DNA of 64,000 nt from Muricea muricata (lineage: Eukaryota; Cnidaria; Anthozoa; Malacalcyonacea; Plexauridae): NCBI GenBank assembly GCA_963855995.1, contig OY979717.1, forward strand, positions 39,925,957 through 39,989,956, in the 5' to 3' direction. The notes beneath the pieces were generated by a model. It was not told where the DNA came from, searched no databases, and saw only the letters and a program-made list of their open reading frames with translations. Made by a program: the position numbers and the translations under genes. Below are positions 22,934 to 35,214 of this stretch, one piece after another. Numbering within the stretch: the first letter of the stretch is position 1; each line of letters begins with the position of its first letter.

Positions 22934-23763
22934 TATGCACCAGATAAGCAGACATTTTTCTTGCCCTGAAATCAAGAATAGTTGTTGCTGTTATATTTGA
23001 ACTTGGCATGGAACGTGTTGATAGAAAACCAACCAAGAATGAGTTTCAACGAACTAAATTGTCTTCTAATCACAATCTCCCCAGCAAAGAGCAATATGTG
23101 AAGAGACTTGCTGCATTAATAGTTGATACGTATGTCATGAACAGCAGTGATGCAAAGGACATGGTAAAGGAAGTCATGAATGAAAAGGATCAATTAGCAT
23201 CTCTTGCAATACAAACACTTCCTAATGGCTGTTTTCCATGCAGATTTGAAGGCTGTAATAAGAGTTTCAAGTATGTGATTTTAAGTCACTTTTATATAAA
23301 TCAGCATTCATAAAATTTTGTTCAGCAGAAAATATTTTTTGAAACAGCTTTTAAAACTTTTGAGTAAACTACAAATGCTCAAGGTGCTTACTTGTGACAT
23401 TTTAATACATTTTGCAGTAGTTTTGAAGTAGGCTGGTTTTTCAAAAATTATAATTCTTGGGATAAGCCTATTGTAAATTCGTATATGATAAGTATATGCA
23501 TGTATCGTATGTAATCTGGTGTAATATTTTGTTTTGGTTCCTGCTCCTTTAAAGCGATTAATTTTACAACCTAGCTTCTTAGATTCAGTATAAGAGAAAT
23601 TGGTACAGTGACACAATGATAAATATAATTACCAACTTTTTACCTTATAGGTACTTTGGCAAGTCTAAAGCCAAACACGAACTTGAAGTCCATGGTTTAA
23701 AAGCTGAGTCCAACATCGTTGAAAATGCCAAACCTTCAGGTGATCAAATCAATGGTAATGAAC

Positions 23764-24088
23764 CACTGGTCTCATAGTAGACTGGATATACCTTCTATGG
23801 ATATCAAAAGTGAAGCTTAATTTTACATGCAAATTTCACTTCTGGGGACCACAGAGCCCGTGTGATACAAATTGGTAAAGGAATACTTGGTGGGAAAAGA
23901 GCAAGAACGTACAATTTTGTAATATTTTAAGCACTTTGCAATCATTTATCAACATTGTTGCAGTAAACGAAGTTGTTTGTGACAAGTTTACATCACAAGT
24001 GGTCCCCGGAAGTTAATTTCCTATTGTATAATTAGGCTTCACTTTTGATATCCACAGAAGCTATATCCAGTCTATCATGAGATCAGTG
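23764..24088 (+). mobile_element. 325-bp MITE with 8-bp target duplication (copy 1)
   Basis: Starts CACTGGTCTCATAGTAGACT and ends with the complement of CACTGATCTCATGATAGACT, giving inverted termini of about 55 bp. Perfect 8-bp duplication TAATGAAC lies at 23756-23763 and 24089-24096. Its only kin in this window is at 39483-39807, same length, opposite orientation, about 90% or more alike. No coding capacity. The 8-bp duplication suggests mobilisation by a hAT or P-type transposase. Confidence 0.92.
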
Positions 24089-24501
24089 TAATGAACATGA
24101 AAGGGATGACATGTACAACTACCAGTGGTAACCTTTTGGGTCAGGGTCTTTTTTATTTGAATTTCATTGATGCTATAGCAGAGGGGGATGGCAACAGAAT
24201 CATTAGATGTTGTAAATTCTTGATGTTGCACTTTTATGCTGAAAAGAAATACAAATATGCAATAGAGGCTCAATACTTGTTATTGCAGCAGTACAGTCTA
24301 CTATTGCTCAGACAAGCCATAGTTAATAGAAACAAGGACATGGTTAGGAAGGCTGAGTCACGTGACTGGATATGTTATTGTTCTGATTTATGTCCTGTGA
24401 CGTCACGACGAAGGTGCACAATGAACGCATTCATGCTATAACACAGTATGGGGTCGTATTGTATTTCAAAACTTTTTTGCTTCGTATGGCCATTTACGGT
24501 C

Positions 24502-25030
24502 ATGCCCGGCGCTAACTGTAGCATTTTCGGATGCTCTACATCTCGAAGGAAATTTGGAATAAGTATCTTTAAGCTGCCAAGCGGAGAAGATGATTTGTCA
24601 AAGAAAACGGAGGAGGAGTGGGTGAACCAAATCACTAAAAATTGCATAATTGATGTGGACCTAATAAGACGCCAAACTGCATGTGTGCGAAAAGCATTTT
24701 GAGGAGAAATTAATTGAAAAGTGTAAGTATTGCCATTATTGTAAAATTTACATGAATTGTAACGATATTTGCATATTTATGCGTCAACTGTTGGTCTCTT
24801 CAGTCGCGCAGTACGAAGTCATGAATTGTCATGTTTACGTACACAATAATAATGTTGTTCATATTAGTTTAAAGATGCTACTTGTAAAAGATGCTCCCGG
24901 GAGCTATACCGACGTTGAATCTTCCCCAAAAATCCTTCAAAACAGAAACAAAACCTAGAAGGCCTCTTATTAAATGCCACGAAACTGGTGAGGGATCACC
25001 AGCTGCAAGTACTAGCAAAGAATCAAGTCG
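24502..25030 (+). pseudogene. THAP-domain P-element transposase, N-terminal exons only
   Basis: From the ATG at about 24500 the frame reads GANCSIFGCSTSRRKFGISI, FKLP, EEEWVNQI and then, after a one-base shift near 24680, VCEKHFEEKLIE. This is the C2CH THAP zinc-finger layout (C-x4-C ... W ... C-x2-H). A donor-like GTAAGT follows at about 24724. A second exon at about 24895-25030 contains IPTLNLPQKS and a serine-rich linker ending at a GTATGT donor, as in THAP proteins after their DNA-binding domain. No RNase H-like catalytic or GTP-binding region is recognisable further on, so this copy cannot encode an active transposase. Confidence 0.78.
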
Positions 25031-25701
25031 AGTATGTAAACATCTGGATGACTAACTTCAAACGTGGAGTTACAGCTGTAAAATTAATTGGCTGGTCGAG
25101 AAAAGAACACGAACAAACGTTTATTTTCGAGTATGTTGATGACAGACACCCATTGCCCATATATTCTTTCACTCAGGTCTTGGTTTTTCAATCAGTGTTT
25201 GGCTGGTTTTGCCTGATGATCATGAAATTTATCAATAAAACATGAGGAAACGATGAATCAAAACTAGACCATTGCTGCATGAAAATGTAAGAATAAATTT
25301 GTGGCTTATACAGTTAGTTCAGTGAAGGTTGACATCAACAATTGTCAAGTGTACAATATGCAGCGACAAAAGTGATGGAGATATAATCTTGCAAGGCCAC
25401 TAATGTGCTGAAATTATAATAAAACTATGTTTTCCTAATTTTCCTTAGAGCACTCACATTGCACATTTCACTATTGCTGACTTCAAACTTAATTGAATTA
25501 GCTGCATATTATAAGCTAACAATAGTGTACCCGTACCTGAGATCTATTATTGTGGTTACTAAATGCATCAGCTATGACGCTTTATGTTGTATTTAATTTT
25601 TATTATGCAAGTGCATATCTTAAAAATATGTTGTGTTTGGCTACTTCATCAGAGGAACCCTGCTTTATAGAACTAGACAATTCTTTAAATAAAAATACCA
25701 T

Positions 25702-25864
25702 GTGGTGACACCACATAAATTTTTTATCACAAACATTACAATTTGGAGGCTCAGATCTTCATCATTGCTAATAATTATTACTATTATAATTATTATTATC
25801 ACTGATGAAGGTCTGAGCTACAGATCAAAAGCTATGTGATAATAAATTTATGTGGTGCTTCCAC
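25702..25864. repeat. Fold-back element inside the P element
   Basis: Arms 25702-25764 and 25803-25864 are inverted copies of each other (shared GTGGTG...CACATAAATTT, TATCACA, CTCAGAYCTTCATCA) around an AT-rich 38-bp loop. Probably a small MITE nested in the P element or the boundary between its two convergent genes. Confidence 0.8.
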
Positions 25865-26117
25865 AAAATTATTATTTGATTGGTAATCACCATGCAAACA
25901 CACAAGGAAGTTGATATTTATATTATGCTTAGTTGTCATTTAATGTATTTTATTGGAATCAAATAGAAAATTCAGGTTATTTTATAGATATGTGTTGAAA
26001 ATAGAACACTGAGATACTGCAACACTTTATTTACATAAGATAGTTGCATAAGATTTTCATAGATATTATTTACATAATATAGTTGCACAAATATGATCAA
26101 TAATAAACATCACTTTT

Positions 26118-27516
26118 TCTCTGATCGTTTCTGCAGTTGTTTTCTTAATGCCTTTGTCTTCGATTGTTTTGCTTTTAGTTTATATTGGCTAACAATGTCC
26201 CTTTGCATGTGAAAAGCTTCTAACCCTAATATAGAGTTTTACAAAGTTTTCCAATGCTAACTTGCTACATTCACTTGAAACACCAAAGTCCAAGCCTAAA
26301 ATGATTTTTTCCAATAAACTAAGCACAACTGGTTGCATCAGGATTTCATCCACTATCTTGTCAACAGGTATTGAAGTGGTCACAGCTTTACTATTTAATT
26401 TAAGAGGTGGCTGCGAAAGGAAATCTCTGCACTCTCTGCAATGCCTTTGACATTTTCATTTGATGCCCATAAACCACCTCAAGAAAGCGAATGAATATAC
26501 TCATCCTGTTCTGTATCTTGCAGTATTACCGATTTTAGAAAGCCTTGCAACTCTAAACTACGGGGTGAATCCCAGTGAGGAGAGTTCTAACTCTTTTTGT
26601 ACAGTGACTGAAGAACATAACCAGCAATATAGGACAGTGGTCCCAACTCTTCAGGATTAATTTTGATTTCTTCATTTTGCTGAAAATAAATTTCAACTGA
26701 TATTACTTTAAAAATCATTATTTCTGTTTATACAGACACACAGTTATCTAAAAAGGGCAGTTTCAATCTTGTAAGACCTTATTATATAATAAAAATAGTA
26801 AATCTAAACATTTATACGTCGGATGCTTCAACTGTACTGGCCTGCTTGTGGTATGCAACCAATTTCTGAGGAAAGTGAATGGAATGAATCTGAGGCTGGG
26901 AAAAATCTTTTCCAATTCTTATAGGTCTCTCCATAAAACTGATCTGGCCAGGAAAACGTCTTGGTTGCATTTTCGACCAAACTTCGAGAAGACCTTGCCG
27001 ACGAAATTTACAAATTCCTTGCTAGGCTTCAATCCTTCCACTGTCTTAATAATATCCTCAGGATAAAGTTTCTCAAATTTTGTCATAAATTTCTTTACAA
27101 AGTTTTTGAATTACGGCCATGTCAATTGTCCTTTTGGGGGGATTCTTTGACGCACCTATTGATGCTCCCACCTGTTCTTCGTGTTTACTTCGCTTATCGG
27201 CTTATGTCGAGTAAGTCCGCCTTTAGATTTGCATATTTTTGCATATTTATCACAGGGAAAACTTTTGGTGCCCTCAACCTATTTTAAACATTTAAAAGAA
27301 AAGTTAGTTAATCGCTCCCAACTAAAATTCGTTTCAAAATACTTAAGTTTACCTCAGTTATTGCATCTGTCAGCTCAAGATCAAATTCCAAAGTGTTCTC
27401 TTCGAGCGCTTCCAGAGTCTTTAGAAACGCGTTAGAAATCCCCTCATCTTCAAATAACAGTTCGTTGTCATCTACATCGATGACAGAATCGCTGTCTGAG
27501 CTATTTTCTGACATGT
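26118..27516 (-). pseudogene. Acidic C2H2-type gene carried inside the P element
   Basis: Minus strand. Exon 1 (27516-27357) is strongly acidic (SENSSDSDSVIDVDD) and ends at a GTAAAC donor. The next segment (about 27280-27195) follows an AATAG acceptor and holds FPCDKYAKICKSKGGLTRH, a C2H2 finger in which one cysteine is replaced by tyrosine. Downstream at about 27060-26900 comes VEGLKPSKEFVNFVGKVF, and finally 26383-26118 with LALENFVKLYIRVRSFSHAK and a lysine-rich tail to a stop. The order matches a multicopy invertebrate family known to me only as uncharacterised. In-frame stops occur in the middle, so it is likely decayed. It is convergent with the THAP gene and starts next to the right terminus, so it may be an integral second gene of this P lineage or a captured passenger. 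Confidence 0.55.
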
Positions 27517-27872
27517 TTTGAAGAAAAATGAAAAATACTAAGACTTGTACTGTTGCGTTTAAAATGTCGCTCCTTGAAAATTGTGCACCTTTGCATACCA
27601 CGTGACCTGTGATCTATCAACTAATATGATCTATCAACATCCGAGCAAAAAGCCTTTGAAGTTTGCCGGCCTTCCTAACCATGTCCTTGTTTCTATTAAC
27701 TATGGACAAGCTTACCGCCAAAGATGGAATCGTTCAACAAATAATAAACGTGGTGCTGGTAACAATGTACCTCTTGATCTTGACCTAGAACATGACAATA
27801 ACTACCTGACAGAGGGTCTTAAAAAGCTTGGGCCTAATCTTACTCAATCCTCTGTTTCACGATGTGCAACGT

Positions 27873-29399
27873 AGACACAGTGAAATATAACAATGCATAA
27901 ATTTTGTACTCAAATCGGCATCAAGACCTCCCTGCCATTAATAGGAAAATGTTGATAAATTGACTTGTACATTACAAATTAGGGGAAGGGGGCAACGGTT
28001 TGATATAATGATATTATTATTATAGGGCTTAAAAGAAGGAAGAGGCCTAACAGATAAAATACGGTAGTTAGTAGTTTAATTACTTTAGGTTTATGTTGAA
28101 TAATACTGTTAATATGTAGTACTGTTGCATACAAACACTTTAAATATATGTACAGGTACAACAATTTCTCAGGCTTACATTTTATTTGTGAAGTCAAGGG
28201 TCTCTTGAAAACCCTCATAATTAAGCTCTGCGTCGTGTACAATGTCGGACAAACTGTCAACCTCTGCCTCATAGGATGAACCCAATATGGACTCTACATT
28301 CCAATCTGATGTATTAATTAGGCTAAGGAAGATCTTGTCAGTTACCATGTCATCACTCAGCGATACACTATCAGCAGGCATGTCATCGGATGAATCAGAA
28401 TCACTGTCTGAGTCTGTAATGTCATGTTCAATGTCACAAAATACATCTTTTATTATTTTAAAGATGTTAAAAGCATATTTTTGGTTCCAAGACTTTCAAA
28501 GAAGACATCACATAACAATCTTCTTCTAAAGTACAATATTATTAGAATCAGTTTCCACTTATCACAAGGTCCACTTATCACAAGAATCACCTTGCAAGCT
28601 CACCACAGGTGTTACCGTTTAATCGCAATGCTCAAAAGTTTATTTTAATCAGATGTAACTACTCACAGCTAGCTGGTGAGTTGGTTTTGCGATAAACAGG
28701 AAGGAGCTTTTCTCCCCTCCCTCTCCTGATGAAAGAAATTTCCTCTGTGATGTGAATGTTTTCTGAACCACACATTTTCAATGTGTGATGCCCAACCATT
28801 TCATGGTGCAGGTCATGGGTAAATTAAGTGCTGGCAGTCTGGTACATGTGATTGACTCATTGTACCCTAAATGCAACCTATATACACGTTATTTTACTTA
28901 TTTCACTTGTTTGTCAATTTAAAATAGCCACTGTGATAACAGCAAAATGCTAATCTCAAACAATATGTACTATTCTATTAGGCTATCATCAAATATTTAT
29001 GTTGTCCATTGCTCTGCTAAGCGTCATGAGGATAGCCTAAATAGAAGTCTGTCAATACATACAGGAGAACTTGTAAATGTACACTATAAAAGACGCAGTA
29101 TAAATTATATATTATATTCAAGCCTCTCTTGACCCTCCAAATTCTATACATAAAACATATAACTGCCATCCTTTGAGCAATATAATACAGCAAATCGATA
29201 ACAAACGCACTTTCTCCTCTAGTCTCCTAAATTGTTTTTGCGTTTTGGACAATTCTATCTTTCGTTTCACTGCAACCTCAGACGCCAAACGTCCTTCATA
29301 AACTCATTAACATCGAAGCGCCTGTACTTTGTGGCCTTATTCAAAAGGCATTTTGAGTGCATTTAAAAACCAAAGTAAAGAGAATAAATGGACATGACT
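27873..29399. other. Mostly non-coding
   Basis: Apart from the possible exon at 28178-28440 (separate entry) I see no gene, terminal repeat or RNA. AT-rich with short ATTAT runs near 28010. Confidence 0.4.
28178..28440 (-). CDS. Possible acidic first exon of an unrecognised gene
   Basis: On the minus strand the frame is open for about 88 codons and strongly acidic (DITDSDSDSDSSDDMPAD and later EAEVDSLSDIVHDAELNYEG). It ends at a good donor (AATG/GTAAGC-like) near 28178. Composition and position resemble the acidic first exon of the gene inside the P element, but the residues are not evidently homologous. No following exon was identified. Confidence 0.35.
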
Positions 29400-29560
29400 T
29401 TAAATGAGACAAAAATTTAGTAATATGAAAAAAATAAGTAAACATAGTGTAAAATAAAAAAGTTATTCTAAGCCAAACTTCGTGAATTTTCATGCACAGT
29501 GTTGGAAAAATGTGGACATTTGAGTTGGCTGTACATTTTATGCCAAGCGTGAGCCGCGTG
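29400..29560 (+). pseudogene. 5'-end fragment of a relative of the 61-kb gene
   Basis: The block AAAGTTATT--AAGCCAAA-TTC--GAATTTTCATG (29450-29500) matches the leader of the gene at 60855-60900. GAGTTGGCTG-TACATTTTATGCCAAGCGTGAG (29523-29552) matches that gene's first codons at 61145-61182 (LAEFATFYAKCEE). Homology stops soon after, so this is a truncated paralogue. Confidence 0.6.
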
Positions 29561-29790
29561 TATAATAATATTAATTAATATAATAAATAATTATTTGCTT
29601 ATTTATGAAACAATATTGAAATTGGAATATGTAAACCCATATAAACTGCTTTGCATTTGTAAAAATAGAGATGTTTTATTTCACAAACAACATAACAGTT
29701 TCTATAACTATCCATTAATATACTTTCACGTTTTTGATTTGTTGCTCTAGGAATTACGTACATCATGTGCAAATCACGCTTCTGGCTATA

Positions 29791-30548
29791 CAGGGTGCAT
29801 AAAAAAAAAGTAGACAATTTTGAAACGGCTCTCAATCGCGCGAATCAGCTTGAAGTATGAAGTTTTTAATAATATACATTGCTTGAGTACTTACGGTGTA
29901 GAATAAATGAAAATATTCTGAAATTTAAATATTTCAAACCCAGGGGTGTGCGTATTCTGAAACACATTAAAATTGCCTTGCGCACAAAGCTTAAAAGTAA
30001 TTCTGACTTGGTAGATGGAAAATTTGTCGGGTGTTTTATTGCTCTTTAAAATTTCAAGAAATTTGATTGAGTTTAACCCATTCAAAACGTCATGCGAACA
30101 TATATTTTTCTCAATAAGAATCGTTATTCTGAAGAAATGTTCCAATTTTAATTAAATGTCCCTTGGGAGTTGTATACAAATTAAGTAAATACATAAACAT
30201 GCACAAAGCTAATTTTGCTAAAAATATGGAAGTTCGCGCGACGTTTTGAACGGCTTACACGCGAGCAAATTTTCTGAAATTTTGTACAGCAATACAACAT
30301 CCGACAAATTCTTCATCTACCAAGTCAGCATTACTTTTAAGCATTTAAGTTTTGTGCGCAAGGCATATTTAAATTGCCGTAAAAGACACAACCCCTCGGC
30401 TATTGAAGTTTTAAATTTCTCATTTTTTTGGTTTATTCAAGATTATCAGTACCAAAACAATCTATTTTAATACAAAACATCGTACATTGAGGCGCTTCGC
30501 GAAATAGAGACAAATTTCAGATTTGTCTACTTTTTTATATACACCCTG
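29791..30548. mobile_element. 758-bp mariner-like fold-back element with TA duplication
   Basis: Left end CAGGGTGCATAAAAAAAAAG, right end complement CAGGGTGTATATAAAAAAGT, each flanked by TA (29789-29790, 30549-30550). Long imperfect inverted arms continue inward: the block with TTTGTCGG and TGACTTGGTAGATG near 30005-30030 is mirrored near 30300-30330, and the CGTTTTGAA block near 30085 is mirrored at 30240. No intact coding region. TA duplication and the terminus suit the Tc1/mariner superfamily. Confidence 0.85.
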
Positions 30549-31119
30549 TATAAACTGCCCGCTCGTTTGGTTCGGACAACATAGCACACATTCAAAATAT
30601 ATAGTAAATGTTATTTTGAGAATTGAGATGTTTTGTCAAAATATAATTATTAATTACCTTAACGTTCCAAATAGTCTTTTGGACGAGGATGACTCAGAGT
30701 CTCAATTATTTAGTTTGGGACTGACTTTATAATAACATCAGGAACGAATGTTTAAATATTGAATGGCGTCACACCCCCCACTCCCCCTCATTTGCACCCC
30801 TGATAGAGACAACATCGGCAAGCAAAGCATATTGTTCCGTTACAAGTTTAGTTACTGCAACTTTAACAATTCTACCAACCTTGGACCAAGCGCTTCCATT
30901 ACTGAATTATAAAAATGTATAGTCAGGAAATTTAAAATTACTTTATGCAATAGGAAAATCTGTGTGCATTCAGACGCAACATGAGAAATGGGCCAGATTG
31001 TTCAATTACAAGTTTAGTTGCTGCTGGTTTACAAATTGTACCACTAAAAATATACTCATGACGTTTAAAATTTGCTTGATGCAATGGTAACATTGGACGA
31101 AAAATCAGATTTGCAATAC

Positions 31120-31283
31120 ATTTGCAACCCAGTGCCAAGATGGAAATGCCATGAAGGCAACAAATTTGCTATAGTGCAAATTTGAAAAACTGAAAACACA
31201 AATGATCAAATTTGCATGCAGATTTGCACCATAGCTAATTTGTTGCCTTTACGGCACTTCCATCTTGGCGCTGGGTTGCAAAT
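31120..31283. mobile_element. Fold-back insertion in the satellite
   Basis: Arms 31120-31184 and 31207-31283 are inverted repeats (outer ATTTGCAACCCAGYGCCAAG, inner GCAAATTTG) around a ~22-bp loop. The sequence is unlike the satellite monomer and interrupts it, so it is an inserted palindromic MITE. A clear target duplication is not visible. Confidence 0.82.
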
Positions 31284-34160
31284 GTAGCACACAAGCCAGA
31301 TTGTTCCATTACTAAATTTACCAATTGTGCTGGTAAATATATATAGTGATAAAATTTATAGGTACTTTAGGCAATCGAAAATCTGTGCGCTTTCAGATGC
31401 AAGATGGGGAAACAAACTATATTGTTCCATTACAAGTTTAGTTGCTCCTGGTTTGCCAATTGTAGCAGTAAAACTATACTCATGACATCTAAAATTTGCT
31501 TGATGCATTGGTAAGTCTGTGTGCATTCACATGCAAGATCAGCACTCAGGCCAGATCCTTCCATTAGTAAATTTACCAATTGCACTGGTAAATATATATG
31601 TTCATGAAATTTAAAATCAGTTGTACCAGTAAAAATACACACTGATGACATTTCAAATTTGCTTGATGCAGTGGTAAATCTGTGTGCATCCAAATGCAAC
31701 ATCAGCCACCCAGACAAGATCCATCCATTAGTAAATTTACAACTTGCTCTGGTAAATATAATATAGTCACAAAATTTAAAAATTCTTTACGCAATGGAAA
31801 ATCTGTGTGCATTCAGATGCAACATGAGGAACTGGAGCAGGTTGTTCCATTGCCAGTTTAGTTGCTCCAGGTTTACCAATTGTACTAGTGAAAATATATA
31901 GTGATGAAATTTAAAATTTACTTTATGCAAAGCAAAATCTTTGTCAATACAGACACATCATTTACAGAAGAAGCAGATTGCTGCATTACAACTTTGGTTA
32001 CTGCAAGTTTAACAATGCTACTGACAAATATTTGTACTAATGAAATTTCGAAATTACTTGATGCAAAGAAAAATCTTCATTCAGATGAAACATCAGGGCA
32101 AAAACAGATTTTGTTCCATTACAAGTTTAGTTACTCCCGGTTTACAAATTGTACTAGTAAAAATATGCACTGATGACATTTAAAATTTGCCTGATGCAAT
32201 GGTAAGTCTGTGTGCATTCACAGGCAACAACAGCCACCCGGACGAGATCCTTCGATAGCTAAATTTACCAGTTGCGGTGATAAATATAATATAGTCACGA
32301 AATTTAAAAATCACTTCACGCAATGGAAAATCTGTGTGCCTTCAAACACAACATGAGAAAACAAAGCAGATTGTTTCATTACAAGTTTAGTTGATCCTGG
32401 TTTACCAATTGCACCAGTAAAGTATATACTGATGAAATTTAAAATTTACTCTATGCATTGGAAAATCTTTGTTCATATATACACAACATCACCAATCAAA
32501 GCATAGTGTTTCATTACAAGTTTAGTTACTGTAAGTTTAGGAATTCTACCAACCTCGGACCAGATGCTTCCATTACTAAATTATAAATATGTATAGTTGT
32601 GAAATTTAAAATGAATTTATGCTATTGAAAATCTGTGTGCATTCACACGCAACATGAGAAAACAGACTAGATTGTTCAATTACAAGTTTAGGTGCCCCTG
32701 GTGTGCCAATTGTACCACTAAAAATATACTCATAACATTTAAAATTTCCTTGATGCAATGGTAAGTCTGTGTGCATTCACACGCAACATCAGCACTCGGA
32801 CCAGATCCATTACTAAATTTACAAATTGCGCCCGTAAATATATATAGTCATGAAATTTCAAAATTACTGTATGCAACGGAAAATCTGTCTGCATTCAGAT
32901 GCAACATGAGGAACTGGAGCAGATTGTTTCATTGCAAATTTAGTTACTCCTGGTTTACCAATTGTACCAGTAAAAAATATGTAGTGATGAAATTTAAAAT
33001 TTACTTTATGCAATGGGAAATCTTTGTCCATATAGATAGAAGATCACCTACTCAGACCAGATCCTTTCATTACTAAATTTACCAGTTGTGTTGGTAAATA
33101 TAATATACTGAGGAAATTTAAAAATTACTTTACGCAATGGTGGAAAATCTGTGTGCCTTCAGACACAACATGAGGAAATGAAGCAGATTGTTTCATTAGA
33201 AGTTTAGTTGCTCCTTGTTTACCAATTGTGCCAGTAAAAGCACTCGGACCAGATCTTTCCATTACTAAATTTACCAATTGTGCTGGTAAATATATATGGT
33301 CATGACATTTAAAGCCAATTCTACCAGTAAAAATATACATTGATGACATCTAAAATTTGCTTCATGTAATGGTAAGTCTGTGTGCATTCACATGCAACAT
33401 TAGCATTCGGACCAGATCCTTCCATTACTAAATTTACCAGCTGTGCCAGTAAAAAAAATATAGTCACGAAATTCCAAAATTACTTCATGCAATGAAAAAA
33501 TCTGTGTCCATTCAGACACTACATGAGGAAACGAATCAGATTGTTCCATTACAAGTTTAGTTGTTCCTGGTTTACCAATTGTCCCCGTAAAAATATATAC
33601 TTATGAAATTAAAAATTTGCTTTATGCAATGAAAAATCTTTGTCTATATAGACACAACATCAGCAAGCAAAGCATATTGTTCGATTACAAGTTTAGTTAC
33701 TGCAAGTTTAACAGTTCTACCAACCTAAGACCAGATGCTTCCATCACTAAATTATAGATATATATAGTCATGAAATTTAAAATTACTATATGCAATGGAA
33801 AATCTGTGTGCATTCAGACAAAACATGAGGAAGCAGACTAGATTGTTCTATTACAAGTTTAGTTGCTACTAGTTTACAAGTAGTACCACTAAAAATATGC
33901 TCATGACATTTAAAATTTCCTTGATGCAGTGGTAAGTCTATGTGCATTCACATGCAACATCAGCAATTGGACCAGATCCTTCCATTACTAAATTTACCAA
34001 TTGCAGCAGTAAATATATATAGTCATAAAATTTAAAAATTACTGTATGCAACGGAAAATCTGTCTGCATTCAGACGCAACATGAGGAGGGGGAGCAGATT
34101 GTTTCATTACAAGTTTAGTTGCTCCACGTTTACCAATTGCACCAGTAAAAATATATACTG

Positions 34161-35214
34161 ATGAAATTTAAAATTTACTCTGTGCAATGGAAAATCTTTG
34201 TTCATATACAGACAACATCAGCAAGCAAACATAATGTTTCATTACAAGTTTAGTTACTACAAGTTTAGCAATTCTACCAACCTCAGACCAGATGCTTCCA
34301 TTACTAAATTACAAATACAAATAGTTGTGCAATAGTTTAGCAATTCTACGCAACGTAAGGAAACGGGCCAGATTCTTCAATTACAAGTTTAGGTGCCCCT
34401 GGTTTACCAACTGTGCCACTAAAAATATACTCATAACATTTAAAATTTGCTTGATGCAATGGTAAGTCTGTGTGCATTCACACACAACATCAGCACTTGG
34501 ACCAGATCCATTACTTAAATTTACGAATTGCGCCCGTAAATATATATAGTCATGAAATTTAAAAATTACTGTATGCAACAGAAAATCTGTCTGCATTCAG
34601 ACGCAACATGAGGAAGTGGAGCAGATTGTTTCATTGCAAGTTTAGTTGCTCCAGGTTTACCAATTGTGCCAGTAAAAATATATAGTGATGAAATTTAAAA
34701 TTTACTCTGTGCAATGGAAAATCTTTGTTCATATACAGACAACATCAGCAAGCAAACATAATGTTTCATTACAAGTTTAGTTACTACAAGTTTAGCAATT
34801 CTACCAACCTCAGACCAGATGCTTCCATTACTAAATTACAAATACAAATAGTTGTGCAATAGTTTAGCAATTCTACGCAACGTAAGGAAACGGGCCAGAT
34901 TCTTCAATTACAAGTTTAGGTGCCCCTGGTTTACCAACTGTGCCACTAAAAATATACTCATAACATTTAAAATTTGCTTGATGCAATGGTAAGTCTGTGT
35001 GCATTCACACACAACATCAGCACTTGGACCAGATCCATTACTTAAATTTACGAATTGCGCCCGTAAATATATATAGTCATGAAATTTAAAAATTACTGTA
35101 TGCAACAGAAAATCTGTCTGCATTCAGACGCAACATGAGGAAGTGGAGCAGATTGTTTCATTGCAAGTTTAGTTGCTCCAGGTTTACCAATTGTGCCAGT
35201 AAAAATATATAGTG
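34161..35214. repeat. Recent 527-bp higher-order duplication within the satellite
   Basis: 34161-34687 and 34688-35214 read alike almost base for base, whereas adjacent monomers differ widely. Offset of matching landmarks (for example the GGGCCAGATTCTTCAATTAC block at 34364 and 34891) is exactly 527. Confidence 0.9.

Larger units (their letters stand above)
24318..27704. mobile_element. 3.4-kb P-superfamily transposon with perfect 36-bp termini
   Basis: The left end starts CATAGTTAATAGAAACAAGG, and 36 bases recur exactly, complemented, at 27669-27704. The host exon is duplicated as GACAAGC at 24311-24317 and 27705-27711. P elements make 7-8-bp duplications, start with CA, and encode a THAP-domain transposase. 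A THAP domain lies just inside the left end. A second gene on the minus strand starts 190 bp inside the right end. Perfect termini indicate recent mobility even though the transposase is decayed, so it was probably moved in trans. Confidence 0.9.
23008..27872 (+). pseudogene. C2H2-finger multicopy protein gene, disrupted by two transposons
   Basis: Exon 1 (23008-23270) ends within a C2H2 finger, CRFEGCNKSFK. The intron runs GTATGTG...TTATAG and exon 2 resumes at 23651 with YFGKSKAKHELEVH, completing the finger. Exon 2 then continues through DQINGNEHERDD, across a 325-bp MITE (23764-24088), to LFYLNFIDAIAEGDGNRIIR and KYKYAIEAQYLLLQQYSLLL. A P element (24318-27704) cuts it there. The rest is found beyond: QAYRQRWNRSTNNKRGAGNN and LDLDLEHDNNYLTEG (27709-27872). 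The motifs match a large family of animal multicopy proteins whose function I do not know; the name DUF6589-like is possible but uncertain. A one-base shift near 24135 and a stop at 27870 show decay besides the insertions. Confidence 0.7.

Noticed and set aside
23756..23764. Splice donor GGTAATG just before the MITE
   Set aside because: The sequence is the target duplication TAATGAAC; joining across the MITE keeps the reading (DQINGNEHERDD), so no intron is needed here.
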